A stretch of DNA of 64,000 nucleotides from Acidimicrobiia bacterium (GTDB lineage Bacteria > Actinomycetota > Acidimicrobiia > IMCC26256 > JAGNEX01): assembly GCA_020637365.1 (NCBI GenBank), contig JACJWE010000002.1, positions 62,001-126,000 on the forward strand. Reading direction: 5' to 3'. The first letter of the stretch is position 1, and every line of letters starts with the position of its first letter. The notes below the pieces were generated by a model. It was given only the letters and a program-made list of their open reading frames with translations, searched no databases and was not told the DNA's origin. Shown one piece after another: positions 19,265-29,834 of the stretch. The position numbers were made by a program, and so were the translations under genes.

Positions 19265-20443
19265 ATGTACATCGCCTACACACCGGAGCAGGTTGCGCTG
19301 CGCGACGAGCTGCGCGCCTACTACGAGCGGCTACTCACACCCGAAGTGGCTGCAGCACTCCACGACGAGGCTGGTGTCGGGCCCATCCATCGCCAGATCG
19401 TCCGACAGATGGGAACCGACGGCTGGCTCGGTCTTGGATGGCCCACCCAATACGGCGGTCGCGGCCTCTCCCAGGTGGAACAATTCTTGTTCTTTGACGA
19501 GTCGATGCGAGCCGGTGCGCCGGTGCCGATGCTGACGATCAACACGGTCGGCCCGTCGATCATGGCGTTCGGATCCGATGAGCTGAAAGCGGAGTTCCTC
19601 CCACGCATCCTCGCAGGCGAGATCAGCTTCTGCATTGGCTACACCGAGCCAAACGCCGGAACCGACCTCGCGTCATTAACAACCCGTGCCATCAAAGATG
19701 GCGATGAGTATGTGGTTAACGGCCAGAAGGTCTTTACCTCACTCGCCGGCGATGCCGACTACATCTGGCTGGCGGTGCGGACCGATCCTGACGCTCCTAA
19801 ACACAAAGGCATCTCGATCCTTGCGGTCGACATGGACTCGCCGGGGATCACCGTCGACCCCATGCACCTGATGTCGAGCCACGACATCAACACGACGTTC
19901 TACGACGATGTTCGAGTGCCCGCACGAAGGCTGGTCGGATCCGAAAATGACGGCTGGACTTACATCGTCAACCAGCTCAACCATGAGCGGGTAACCCTGT
20001 GCTCGTCGGGCTTGCTGGAACAGTCCTTTGATGAGGTCCGCGACTATGCGTTGCACACACGCACGGCCGCGGGTGGCCGCCTCATCGACGAACAGTGGGT
20101 ACAGATCAACCTTGCCCGGGTGTATGCGGGCGTTGAATTCCTGCGGCTGATCAACTGGAAAGTCGCATGGACCGGCACCCTTGGCCACCTCGACGTCGCT
20201 GACGCGTCGACGATCAAGGTCTTTGGCACCGAGTTCTACCTTGAAGCCTTCCGTCTGCTGATGGAAGTGCTCGGGCCCCGTGCCTATCTCGACCGGAGTT
20301 CACCGGGGGCCGTCCTCAACGGACGTCTCGAAATGATGTATCGGAGCCTGCTGATCTTGACCTTCGGTGGCGGGACCAATGAGATCCAACGAGACCTGAT
20401 CGGCGTGTTTGGCATGGGTCTGCCCCGCGCTATCCGCGCCTAA
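19265..20443 (+). CDS. Acyl-CoA dehydrogenase (pair 1, subunit A)
   Basis: 392 residues, full FadE length. Signatures: GWLGLGWPTQYGGRG, the FAD/substrate motif CIGYTEPNAGTDLASL, GQKVFTSLAGDADYIWLAVRT, and C-terminal LTFGGGTNEIQRDLIG. It oxidises an acyl-CoA to the enoyl-CoA with FAD. A second, shorter acyl-CoA dehydrogenase follows at 20604, as in heterotetrameric FadE pairs used for bulky side-chain or ring-linked substrates in actinomycetes. It is directly behind the palindromic operator at 19213. Confidence 0.92.
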   Translation: MYIAYTPEQVALRDELRAYYERLLTPEVAAALHDEAGVGPIHRQIVRQMGTDGWLGLGWPTQYGGRGLSQVEQFLFFDESMRAGAPVPMLTINTVGPSIMAFGSDELKAEFLPRILAGEISFCIGYTEPNAGTDLASLTTRAIKDGDEYVVNGQKVFTSLAGDADYIWLAVRTDPDAPKHKGISILAVDMDSPGITVDPMHLMSSHDINTTFYDDVRVPARRLVGSENDGWTYIVNQLNHERVTLCSSGLLEQSFDEVRDYALHTRTAAGGRLIDEQWVQINLARVYAGVEFLRLINWKVAWTGTLGHLDVADASTIKVFGTEFYLEAFRLLMEVLGPRAYLDRSSPGAVLNGRLEMMYRSLLILTFGGGTNEIQRDLIGVFGMGLPRAIRA

Positions 20444-20492
20444 GGGGCTCCGAGGACAGGACCGGGCCACAGTCCCAGAGGGCCCCGAAAAC

Positions 20493-20508
20493 GGCCCGGA
20501 AACGGGCC
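20493..20508 (+). other. GNRA-type tetraloop hairpin
   Basis: GGCCCG-GAAA-CGGGCC between the two acyl-CoA dehydrogenase genes. With no T-run it is more likely a processing or stability hairpin than a terminator. Confidence 0.5.
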
Positions 20509-20603
20509 CGGAGCGAAAGCCACATGAGCGGCCCCCTCGGAACGACACATGCGGCAGGTCCGTCCCTATCCGCTGACGCTGTCATCGCACCAGAAAGATA
20601 ACC

Positions 20604-21719
20604 ATGGACTTCACCCTCGATGAATCAAGTCAGGCGCTCGCCGATCTGACCGGCCAGATCTTGGCCGACCGGGTCGATCATCAGCGGTCAAAGCAGCTCG
20701 AGTTCGGCAGCGAACCACGTTTTGATCGTGAGCTGTGGTCGGCCTTAGCCGATGCTGGAGTTCTTTCGGCAACCCTTCCCGAGGACAACAACGGCTCGGG
20801 ATTGGGCGCTGTCGCGCTCGGCGCGATCCTTGAGGTAGCGGGGCGTTTCGTCGCCCCGGTACCCCTGATGGAAACCCTGGGTATGGCCGCTCAGATACTC
20901 GCCAAGTACGGAACGACACCCCAGCGGGACCGCTGGCTGACACCGCTGGGCGAGGGAACCTCGATCCTCGTCAGTGCGTTACAAGAAGATCTCGCCGACC
21001 CGGAACGGCCATCGACAACAGCGACATCCACAGGCGGCACCTATGTGCTGAACGGCCACAAGATATGCGTTCCCGCCGGTCAGATCGCAGATGGCTTCAT
21101 AGTGTCGGCATGGCTGGATGATGCGCCTGCGCTGTTCGTGATCCCCGCCGACAATCCGGGCGTCGAGCGGGTCCCGCTCATCACCACCGGCCGATGGCCA
21201 GACGCTGACGTCACCTTGACCGACGTAGCCGTCCCGCCTGACGCCCGGGTCGGCACACAGGCCGACCCCACACAGCTCATTGGCGACGCAGTAGACCTCG
21301 CCGTGGTCAGCCAATGCGCCTTCGGTATGGGTGTGATGAGCGAGGCCCTGTCGCTGACCTCGAGCTATACCAAGACCCGCAAGCAGTTCGACCAGCCAAT
21401 CGCTTCGTTTCAGGCCGTTGCGCACCGCGCCGCCGATGCCTATGTCGATACCGAGTCGATCACGCTGACCACCAAACACGCTCTCTGGCGGATCGCTGAG
21501 GGGTTGCCTGCGCGGCGACACGTTGCGGTCGCCAAGTACTACCTGGCCGAGGCGGGCCAACGGGTGGTCCATGCCGCTCAGCACCTCCACGGAGGAATCG
21601 GCGTCGACCGGGACTATCCCTTGCACCGCTACTTCTTCGCTGCCAAACAACTAGAGCTGTATCTCGGCGGCACGACGGAGTCCCTCACCCGCATCGGACG
21701 CCTGCTCGCCACGACCTAG
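20604..21719 (+). CDS. Acyl-CoA dehydrogenase (pair 1, subunit B)
   Basis: 371 residues. It has the family's three-domain layout (helical N-terminus, central beta domain, C-terminal helices): LWSALADAGVLSATLPEDNNGSG, YTKTRKQFDQPIASFQAVAHRAAD and LHGGIGVDRDYPLHRYFFAAKQLELYLGG (split into its two conserved halves here). The usual SEPxAGSD flavin motif of the first subunit is absent, as is typical of the partner chain in heteromeric FadE enzymes. It lies 160 bases downstream of subunit A, probably in one transcript. Confidence 0.88.
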   Translation: MDFTLDESSQALADLTGQILADRVDHQRSKQLEFGSEPRFDRELWSALADAGVLSATLPEDNNGSGLGAVALGAILEVAGRFVAPVPLMETLGMAAQILAKYGTTPQRDRWLTPLGEGTSILVSALQEDLADPERPSTTATSTGGTYVLNGHKICVPAGQIADGFIVSAWLDDAPALFVIPADNPGVERVPLITTGRWPDADVTLTDVAVPPDARVGTQADPTQLIGDAVDLAVVSQCAFGMGVMSEALSLTSSYTKTRKQFDQPIASFQAVAHRAADAYVDTESITLTTKHALWRIAEGLPARRHVAVAKYYLAEAGQRVVHAAQHLHGGIGVDRDYPLHRYFFAAKQLELYLGGTTESLTRIGRLLATT

Positions 21720-21770
21720 AAAGGGACGGCTCGGAACGCCCCGGACTGTTCGCTGACCCTCAAGCGGCAA

Positions 21771-21933
21771 GAATGTCTGGTGTCGGACGTCGGTGTGCGG
21801 ATCGGCGATCCGGGCGCCAGTCGCAAGGACGAAATTTCGTCACTACCCGTAGGTAATGGCGGAATTGAGGACGCCGCGAGTGGTGATGCCGGACGGCGAG
21901 TCCTGCACCACGCGCGTTTGACACCAGTCACCT
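21771..21933 (-). mobile_element. MITE-like element, copy B (163 bp)
   Basis: Inverted relative to copy A at 4028-4192. Ends are CGTTTGACACCAGTCACCT (21915-21933) and GAATGTCTGGTGTCGGACG (21771-21789), imperfect terminal inverted repeats. The core contains a perfect ACGAAATTTCGT palindrome at 21829-21840. It lies just after the acyl-CoA dehydrogenase pair, in non-coding DNA. Confidence 0.65.
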
Positions 21934-22098
21934 CGGTGGGTGGTGTCCTGCGTTGGAACGCCGTTGACACGGGCAAGCACTCTCGGTCATCGTCAAGGAC
22001 GAGGAGTGCCGAAACGTGGGCCCACGTTCAGTGAGGCGGACGCAGAGAGCGTGGCGGTCGGTCCCGTCCATTCCGCGGCGGACCAGCTTGCCAGGACA

Positions 22099-22547
22099 TT
22101 AGGTCAGGTTGCTCAGCTCTGAGCCGATACCCAGGGCGCCTAGGGCACAGGCGGCCGCAAAACGCTGAGCCATCTGCCTGCCCGTGGCGGCACGACGGTT
22201 GGTACGGCAGCTGCACACAGGGCGGCCGACGCTACGACCAGCATCTTGAGGCCGAAGGCGACCAGAAAACCGGTCGAACGACCATCGAGTTCCATCACCG
22301 ACCAAAATCCGGTCGCGACCACCAGGGCGAAGGCCAACCATCCGATGATGCTCAGCGTTGGAAGGCGAGTGCTGGGGGAAGATCCCGCTGTTGGTGACGT
22401 CGCTGCGGATTTTGATGTCACACAGCGCCACGACCACTCGGCCATGCTGACGGTAAAGACCACCGCTGCCACAACATGGACCGTCGTTACCACTACGTCT
22501 CCGTCCGCCCCTGCCCACCCGGGTTGGATGCGCGATGCCAGCGACAC
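22099..22547 (-). pseudogene. Possible small membrane protein, frame broken
   Basis: A minus-strand frame carries hydrophobic segments VVTTVHVVAAVVFTVSM, LSIIGWLAFALVVATGFWSVM and LVAFGLKMLVVASAALCAAAV. A continuation in a second frame (RQMAQRFAAACALGALGIG) looks like a fourth segment, so a single-base shift near 22170 is possible. The spacing of helices recalls small CopD/DUF2269-type integral membrane proteins, but no diagnostic residue is seen. Identity is a guess. Confidence 0.35.
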
Positions 22548-22964
22548 GCTACGCCGCTACGCGCCGGAGCACACCATACGTGCAGCGCTCAACCACCAAA
22601 CACCACCGCAACGCAACCCGACGAGGACCTCGCACAAGCCCACCTCACGTGACTTCTGTGTGCCTCGGTGTTCTGGCAGGCTGTTCCACCGGGTACGGAC
22701 GGCACCTACCGCCGCGCCGTGCGCCCTCGTCGCTGAAACTGGGCCCACACTTCGGCACTCGTCGTTCTTGGTCGTGACGGAGAGTGCTCGCCCCGTTCAT
22801 CAGCATTCCAACCTGCCAGCGCAGGAGTCAGCCGTTGCACATATTTCACCAAGGTTCACCCCTTGCTTCACCTAGATTCATTGGTGGTGTCCCCACCCAT
22901 CTGCAAAACGCGCGTGGCACCGCTGCCCAAATCTGGCTTACTCGTCGATCGCCGTTTTCCGCTC
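22548..22964. other. Intergenic region
   Basis: About 420 bases with no gene, strong repeat or clear hairpin recognised. It should contain the promoter of the sulfatase-fold gene that starts at 22965. Confidence 0.5.
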
Positions 22965-25527
22965 ATGTCTGACACTCCAACGAAGATTCCGTCCTCCAGC
23001 CCAACGCTCAACCTGCCGATCGACCGGTCGTCGACGACAGCGCTGCTGACACCGGCACGGCCGATACCGGCGCGACTGAAGGCAGCGCTAGCGAGGCTGA
23101 CGCTGGCCACGCCGACGGCGATGGGGCGAGGGCGAACCCCGGCGACGCCCACCTGGGGAACCCCGGCCCCGTCGGTGGTGCCCCGACCGACCGCCCCGGC
23201 GACGAGGGTCGACGGGGTGACGCCACCCCACCACGCGAGGGACGCCCTATGTGGCAGCGAGCGCTCATTGATTCGCTCAGCACTTCGCTGCCGCTGGCCT
23301 GGCCGTGGCGCTCCCCATGTTCGACATACTCGGTGACAACCCGACGTTCTTCGTAGCGAGAGGGGCCTCGGGCGGTTCGGTGGTCTCGCTGACCGTCGCC
23401 TTGCTGCTTCTGCCAGCGATCGTCGGTTTTGTCATCGGCGCCGCGCTCTGGTTCATCGGACGAGCGGTGGGCGGTGAGCGAGGTGCGCGAATCGGATGGA
23501 CGCTCAGCATCGCGGCCTGGGCGACGATTATCGCCCTGCCGTACGCAGATGACGCACTGCGCAACACGCCGCTGCTGGCGTTGCTCGTCGCATGTGGCTT
23601 CGCGCTGGTCATCGCGTTTGGATACCTCAACAATGCGTGGATGCGCACCGGTCTGGCCGCCCTGGCGCCAGTACCGATCGTCTTCGCTGGGCTGTTTTTG
23701 TTCAGCTCGGGCGTCAGCGGCATCGTCCGCCCGGCCAACGCTGCCACCGAGTCCGCAGCCGTCGCAGGCGACACCAACGTGGTCGTCTTGATCTTCGACG
23801 AGATGACCCTCGCCCCACTGCTCGACAGCAATCTCGACATCGACGCTCAGCGGTTCCCCAACATCGCGGACCTCGCGAGCCGAAGCACCTGGTATCGGAA
23901 TGCGACGACCTCCCAGCCGCAGACCTACAAGGCGATTCCGTCACTCCTGTCGGGCCGTTATTTAGAGGGGGACCTGCCGAACATTTCGGTCTGGCCCAAC
24001 AACCTCTTTACGCTCCTCGACGCTGACTACGAGATCACCGCGTACGAACCGCTCACCCAGCTCTGCGTCACTGCGTGTGACGTCCGAGGCGCCACCACAT
24101 CGTTCGGAGACGATTCGCTGGGCTCGATGCTCGACGACATCAGTGTCGTCTACAAACACATCATCTATCCGACCAAATGGCAATCAGGGCTGCCTCGAAT
24201 CGACACCGGATGGGGCAACTTCGACGGTGTGGCCGCCGAAGGCCAGACCGACGACGGCCAGAGCGACGCAAGCACCGGCGGCCAATCAAGCGGAGACGCA
24301 CACGACGACTCGAGTGCTACCGATAGCTCCGGCTCGGATGGTGCGCCACCGGAGAGCACCGCGCAAGGCGCGCCGACCTCGACGACCCAGTTCACGACGC
24401 CCGACGGCCAGCCCGTCGAAGAATGGACCTTCGACGACATCCAAACCGCAATCCAGGACGCCCGCTCTGACCGAGATCTGTTGTTCGCCGAGTTCCTCGA
24501 CACCCTCAATGGAGCGAAGACCGGCAACCTGTGGTTCAACCATTCGGTGCTGCCGCACGAGCCGATCGAGTTTCTGCCAGACGGGCGCACCTATCCCCTC
24601 AACGGCGACCCCGCCACGGTCTACGGCTCGAACTGGTGGTACGAACCTCAAGCCGTCCCCGACCGGCAGCTGCAGGCGTACATGGTGCAGTTGGAGTACG
24701 TCGACAAACTGATCGGCGATTTCCTGACCCGAATGGACGAACAAGACCTGTGGGATGACTCGATCGTTGTGGTTACCGCAGACCACGGGGTGTCGTTCTG
24801 GGCAGGTCAACAACGCCGCTGGTCCTCACCCGACAACTTCGAAGACCTCGCCCGCGTACCGCTGTTCATCCACCTGCCCGATCAGACACCTGGCCAGGTC
24901 AGCGATCGCAACGTCGAGGGGGTCGACGTCCTCCCGACGATCCTCGACGATCTCGGTGTCGACAACACCACTATCGACTTCGAAGGCACCTCACTGCTGG
25001 ACGAGGGTGCACCGGAGCGACCGGTCAAACTCATGTGGCCGTACGGCAGCGGTGGAAGTCCTCGCGAGTTCGACGGCGCTTGGCCCGGCAAACTACGGCT
25101 CCAAGAACACATTGTGGACATCTTTGCTACACCGTCGGGTGAGGTGGATCCGTGGGCGATGGGCCCCTATCGCAATCTGGTCGGCACCGAGGTGAGCGAC
25201 GCGGAGGTGGGTCCTGATGCGTCCGCCACGGTGACGCTCATCGACGGCGCCCGTTATAACGACATGAACCCGGACATTGCCCACCCGTATGCGACCGCAC
25301 CGGCGAGTGTGACCGGCTCGCTCCCGCAGGGCACCGACGTCGTCGTGGCAGCCAACGGAGTCATCGTCGGAAGCGGCAACGTGATCGTGGATCGTTCGGA
25401 GAACCCACTGATTTCGCCTATGGTCCGCCCGGACCGTTTCGACCGCGGCAAGAACACGATCGCGTTCTACACCGTCGATGGTGACCCGGCGGCACCCGTC
25501 CTCCACCTCATCCCTGAGAGCTCGTGA
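22965..25527 (+). CDS. Membrane-anchored sulfatase/alkaline-phosphatase-superfamily protein, frame interrupted twice
   Basis: The main frame begins near 23305, but reading upstream with one missing base at ~23280 joins MWQRALIDSLS to HFAAAGLAVALPMFDILG. Another missing base at ~22976 joins the ATG at 22965 to an Asp/Ala-rich arm (SAADTGTADTGATEGSASEA). The restored length is about 854 residues. Five or so membrane helices precede the catalytic domain. VVVLIFDEMTLAPLL is the metal-site start, SQPQTYKAIPSLLSG lies where the catalytic residue is expected, and VVVTADHGVSFW is the C-terminal metal motif. Relatives transfer or cleave phosphoglycerol/sulfate groups on surface polymers. A linker at ~430-480 is Ser/Asp-rich. 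Confidence 0.75.
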
Positions 25528-25635
25528 CACAAGCCGCGTAGATCGGTCGCCGGACGGGGCTGACCTGTTGACGAGTTGGCCGCTTGACGAGTCGGCCGCG
25601 TACTTCCGGCAGGCAGCTGCCGCTGCGGACCGCTC

Positions 25636-25700
25636 GGCTCACGGCTCACGGCTCACGGCTCACGGCTCACGGCTCACGGCTCACGGCTCACGGCTCACGG
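25636..25700 (+). repeat. Heptanucleotide repeat GGCTCAC, about 9 copies
   Basis: A pure 7-base tandem array just after the sulfatase-fold gene. A unit not divisible by three is consistent with non-coding DNA. Confidence 0.95.
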
Positions 25701-25741
25701 CCAGATTGGCCGCCGAGCCTCTGAACAGGGCGACGCCGAGG

Positions 25742-26329
25742 TTAGGCCTGTTCGACGATCCGGGTGATCTCGCCATTCTCGATCAGGATCCAGTACGACG
25801 ACCGAGCCCCAAGGTAGGGATGGGTCATCAGCGGGTCCACCTTGGGGTCGCCGTGGACAAACTCGTCGAGGAACGATTCTGTCGACGCCTCGAAACTGTC
25901 CAGACTTTGCCCCCAGTTGATGGCATAGACCTCCATATCGGGGGCGTAGGACACCTCAAAGGTGGTGTCGTCGTCGTTGACCATGCGTGAGAGGTCTGGC
26001 GCCGCACCCTTGGGATCTGAAATCCCGTCGACCGGCTGCATCGCGGGCGTCCCTCCCTCGACGAGGTCAGCCTTGTCGAAGGACAGGGTGTGATCCTCGG
26101 GGTCGACCGCGGTGATGAGCCCATAGTGGACGCCGTCGGGCAGATCAGCGAGACCGACCGAGTCGACCTCGGCGAGGATGGTCACCGGTGTGGTCGTGGG
26201 CGCAACGACACCCGACGTGACAGTGGTCGAGTCTGCTGGGGCCGGTTCGCTCGAATCGTCAGAACTGCACGCGCCGAGCGGAATCAACGTGGTGACGACA
26301 AGCGCCCGAAACGCGACCGAAATTCTCAC
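25742..26329 (-). CDS. Lipoprotein of unknown function
   Basis: About 195 residues from GTG 26329, chosen because a strong SD (GGAGGT) lies 4 bases upstream. Longer in-frame starts at 26341 and 26359 would put that SD inside the gene. The signal VRISVAFRALVVTTLIPLGAC ends in a lipobox with Cys ~21, followed by a Ser/Asp/Thr linker. The mature part (VHYGLITAVDPEDHTLSFDKADLV) recalls small secreted beta-rich domains that read out on W and Y residues, but no family is recognised. Confidence 0.75.
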   Translation of the reverse strand: MRISVAFRALVVTTLIPLGACSSDDSSEPAPADSTTVTSGVVAPTTTPVTILAEVDSVGLADLPDGVHYGLITAVDPEDHTLSFDKADLVEGGTPAMQPVDGISDPKGAAPDLSRMVNDDDTTFEVSYAPDMEVYAINWGQSLDSFEASTESFLDEFVHGDPKVDPLMTHPYLGARSSYWILIENGEITRIVEQA

Positions 26330-26491
26330 CGCTACCTCCATGAAAAAACGAAGGCGCATGTTATCCACCGTTGACTTGCGACGGCCGTCTGGCAGCCTCG
26401 TCCCAGGCGGCATGTGCCTCTGGCACGTCCAGCAGGTCCGTGGCAGAACCTGGTCACCGGGCGCATCCGCCGGACGAACCGACAGGGTGGA

Positions 26492-27483
26492 CTATTTCAC
26501 TGTCCCCATCGCTTCGGCGGTCAGTTCCACACTCGAGACGTCATCGTCAGCGATGAGAACGGCGAAAGAGCCGTCGCTATGGACCGAGTAGAGGACACGT
26601 TCCGATGCCCTGAACGGCATGAAGTCGCCGACGTTGAAACACGCCATCATGGTCGACATGATCTGGCCGATCCGAAGATTTCGTCCCTCCGCCAGCCACG
26701 TTCCCGACCCCGAATTGCATCCAAAATGCATCTGGAGTTGGCCGGTCTGGTCGAACATCACGGTCACCGGCCAGGGGGGAGCAACACGGTGTCCATCGGG
26801 TCCGGTCGCCGCATAGACATACCACGTCACACCGATCAGATCCTCGGGGCTGCCACGCGGCGGCACCGTCCGTGCCGGTGGTGGATCGACCGATTCGGGG
26901 ACGTCTTCGAACCTTGGCGACCCATCGCCCGGAGGCTCGGGTTCGCTCTCACCGGGCGGGTTGAACACACCAGATCCTGATTGCCCCGGTCCTGATTGCC
27001 CAGATCCTGCTTGGCCAGACCCGACAGGCCCGGACCCCTCGACCTCGTCATCGGGGGACACGCCGGTCGCGTCATCCTCGTCGCGGCCACGCCTCCACCG
27101 CTGCGGTCAACGGGCAGACCAGCATCATCGCTTTCTGCACCAGGGTCCTGCATCTTCGACATACTCGGCTCCAGTTCTTCTGAGTCTTCGGCGTCGCCAA
27201 TGTTCACGACGACCGATGTCGTGGCCTGTGAACTGGGCGTCGTCATCTGACCGGTGCCACCTGCAGCACTACTGGCGGAGGCGTCACTTCCACCGGCGTT
27301 CGATCGGGAAGGACGGCTGGTCGTCGTCGTATCTCGACCAGCGTCGCCGCTCGCCGCTCGCTCAGCGGCTTGCCCGCATCCGAGCAGTAGGAGGGAGACC
27401 AGCAGAATGCCCACCAGCGGCGCTCTGGCGCGCAATCGTTTCGCTGCGGAGAAGATCGGTGGTTGTGGGTCGGGCCGCGTCAT
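26492..27483 (-). CDS. Lipoprotein with META (HslJ-like) domain, one frame break
   Basis: The N-terminal frame gives a signal with lipobox (LVGILLVSLLLLGC) and a long Ser/Thr-rich linker. At about 27085 one missing base moves to the frame DEDDATGVSPDDEVEG, which continues to a META domain: LIGVTWYVYAATG, VTVMFDQTGQLQMHFGCNSGSG and GQIMSTMMACFN, the conserved GCN and TxMAC motifs. Restored length is about 330 residues. META proteins are envelope-associated, with stress or resistance roles in a few species. ATG 27483 is the preferred start. Confidence 0.7.
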
Positions 27484-27501
27484 GGGAATCCGCATCCTCA
27501 A

Positions 27502-28092
27502 AGGTTAAATCCGGTAGCTGCTCCGCGTCAGACGTACCAGAAGGACGAGCGGTTCCGAATTGACCCCACCTTGACACGTCTGAGCAATCCGACCATGCCA
27601 ACCCCACCGCGATACGTCCCAATATCGCGTACAAGGTTCACCAGAGGCAGCACTTCGCCACACCGACCACATCGGCGGTCGGCAGCTGAAAGCAACCGCA
27701 TACCCAGGTCTTTTCACACCGAAAAGGCACACTCGCACGGGTTGGCCCACCGAACTCGCCCGAATCGACAACGCCCGCAAGGACTGTCCACTCGGTGTTG
27801 CAATTCCAAGGGTTCTTTAGCGATGACCCCCGATGTTGCACCCTCCACGGCGAGCGCCAGCCCGAAGCCAAGGTAAAGCCCGAGCTATGACAGCACCAAG
27901 GTTGGGATGTGCATGGAGCCTGGACAAAGTCCGGTGCCATAGTGACGCCTGTCGATTTGAAATACGGCTCGGCGCTCACAATAGTGAGCACGGCAATAAC
28001 CCACCCCGCACTCGCGGGTGACCACATAACGATGAATCGGTAGCACGGCGCTGTCCCCAACCTTCGCCACAATCGAAGCTTGGAGGATGATC
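27502..28092. other. Intergenic region with an inverted repeat
   Basis: About 590 bases without a supported gene. CGCGATA (27608-27614) and TATCGCG (27623-27629) form a perfect 7-bp inverted repeat with an 8-base centre. The 12-mer CAATATCGCGTA at 27620 recurs at 37509. The SD GGAGG of the epimerase gene closes the region. Confidence 0.5.
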
Positions 28093-29040
28093 GTGAGCAC
28101 AGTCGTCATTACCGGTGGCGCAGGCTTTCTCGGCTCGCACCTATGTGAGATGTTCGTCGCCCGTGGCGACAACGTCGTCGTCGTCGACAATCTGTCGACC
28201 GGCTCGATCGACAACATCGCTCCCCTCTTGGGTGCGGGTGTCGAATTCATCGCTCACGACGCCACCGTGCCGATGAACGTCCCCGGTGAGGTCGACGCGG
28301 TGCTGCACTTCGCATCACCTGCCTCACCCAAGGATTACCTCCAGATGCCGATCGAGACGCTTCAGGTCGGCAGCGTTGGCACCCAAAACGCCCTCGACCT
28401 CGCCTCGGCAAACGATGCCCGCTTCCTACTTGCATCGACCTCTGAGGTCTACGGCGACCCACAGGTACACCCGCAGCCAGAGACCTATTGGGGACACGTC
28501 AGCCCAACCGGTCCTCGCGGGGTGTACGACGAAGCGAAGCGTTTCGCCGAAGCGATGACGCTCGCCTATCACCGCTATCACGGACTCGATGTCCGCATCG
28601 CCCGGATCTTCAACACCTATGGCCCACGGATGCGCCCCGAAGACGGTCGCGTCGTGTCCAACTTCATCCGTCAGGCGCTCGCCGGTGAGCCGCTGACCGT
28701 GTACGGAGCAGGTGACCAGACCCGCTCATTTGGCTATGTCACCGACACGGCGTCAGGTCTGATCGCGCTGCTCGACAGCGAGTATGTCGGACCGGTCAAC
28801 ATCGGCAACCCAGGTGAGTTCACCGTCCTAGAGCTTGCCGAGCATGTGCTTCGGTTCACTGGGTCGGACAGCAAAATTATCCACGAGCCGCTGCCGATCG
28901 ATGACCCGACACGCCGCCGCCCAGATATCACCCTGGCTCGTGAGGTGCTCGGATGGGAACCACAGGTTTCGCTGGCGGACGGGATCGCGAATACCGTCGC
29001 CTGGTTCCAGTCGTTAGTGACCGCAACCGTCGCCGCATAG
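28093..29040 (+). CDS. UDP-glucuronate decarboxylase-like NAD-dependent epimerase/dehydratase
   Basis: GTG 28093 (MSTVVITGGAGFLGSHL) is preferred over the ATG six bases earlier because GGAGG lies 6 bases before it; 315 residues. Extended-SDR features: VVITGGAGFLGSH nucleotide motif, STSEVYGDPQ, a Tyr-Lys pair in GVYDEAKRFAE, and FNTYGPRMRPEDGRVVSNF with YGAGDQTRSFGYVTD, a run characteristic of UDP-xylose-forming enzymes. It would supply a nucleotide sugar for surface polysaccharide, fitting the acyltransferase genes nearby. Confidence 0.88.
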   Translation: MSTVVITGGAGFLGSHLCEMFVARGDNVVVVDNLSTGSIDNIAPLLGAGVEFIAHDATVPMNVPGEVDAVLHFASPASPKDYLQMPIETLQVGSVGTQNALDLASANDARFLLASTSEVYGDPQVHPQPETYWGHVSPTGPRGVYDEAKRFAEAMTLAYHRYHGLDVRIARIFNTYGPRMRPEDGRVVSNFIRQALAGEPLTVYGAGDQTRSFGYVTDTASGLIALLDSEYVGPVNIGNPGEFTVLELAEHVLRFTGSDSKIIHEPLPIDDPTRRRPDITLAREVLGWEPQVSLADGIANTVAWFQSLVTATVAA

Positions 29041-29075
29041 GAGCCTCAGCGGCTCTCCAGCGGGGCCCACGACGA

Positions 29076-29834
29076 TCAACCAGCCGGGTCGAGACCAGCC
29101 TCGGGGGCGGCATCCGCGCCGATCGGTGAGCGCGCAAACGGAGTCATGAGTTCCGAGCGCGATGTCCGCACAAAGGTGCGTGAATGTCGCGCCCATGCCT
29201 GAAGGCGGTCGTCGACGACCGAGATGCGGTCACCACCGAGTCCGCGCGCAGCGTCCCATGCTTGAGCGAGCGAGATCTGACCGTCGAGGTCCGTCGCCCA
29301 CACGATGACGGCTTCGTCGTCGTGCAGCAACGTTTCATACGCCCCGACGAGCTCATGGTCGTAGTCAGCCATGACCCGTCGTCGTTCTTCCGCGACCGCG
29401 GCGAGGTAGTCGAGCGTGGAGCCGGGTCGCACCGTGACGTATTCGTGCACGAACAGCTCGCCGCGGACACCCGCTTCGAGCAGCGTGTCGAGTGTTGGAC
29501 ACGCCGGTCCGGCACCGAGCAAACGGTCGAGCCCACCCGTCCGATAGTTGTAGGCCTCCTGCCACCACTGAGCGAGCGGCCGGTTCGACTCGCGTTCGAT
29601 GTTGGTCGTGCGGGTGAGGCGGCGCCAACCTTCCCATCCGTCGATGAGCTCCCAGAGATTCACAACCTGGGGCCAGCGGCCGGTCGACCCGACGACCTGC
29701 CACGTTCCGACGAGCTCCAAACCTCTCCCGGCCGCCTCATCGGCTTTGAAGTCGACGGTATGGGCCATATACGGCTCGGCACCCTGACCGACGATGTCGA
29801 TCACCTCGTGCAAATACAGATATCGATGGGTCAT
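29076..29834 (-). CDS. NIPSNAP-like protein with two dimeric alpha-beta barrel repeats
   Basis: About 252 residues from ATG 29834, which overlaps the stop of the upstream gene (ATGA) and has GGGAGAGG next to it. Two internally similar halves are visible: YLYLHEVIDIVGQG through LVGTWQVVGSTGRWPQVVNLWEL, and LFVHEYVTVRPGST through LVGAYETLLHDDEAVIVWA. NIPSNAP folds bind or convert small molecules; no catalytic residue can be named. Translational coupling ties it to the TPP-like gene. Confidence 0.5.
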   Translation of the reverse strand: MTHRYLYLHEVIDIVGQGAEPYMAHTVDFKADEAAGRGLELVGTWQVVGSTGRWPQVVNLWELIDGWEGWRRLTRTTNIERESNRPLAQWWQEAYNYRTGGLDRLLGAGPACPTLDTLLEAGVRGELFVHEYVTVRPGSTLDYLAAVAEERRRVMADYDHELVGAYETLLHDDEAVIVWATDLDGQISLAQAWDAARGLGGDRISVVDDRLQAWARHSRTFVRTSRSELMTPFARSPIGADAAPEAGLDPAG

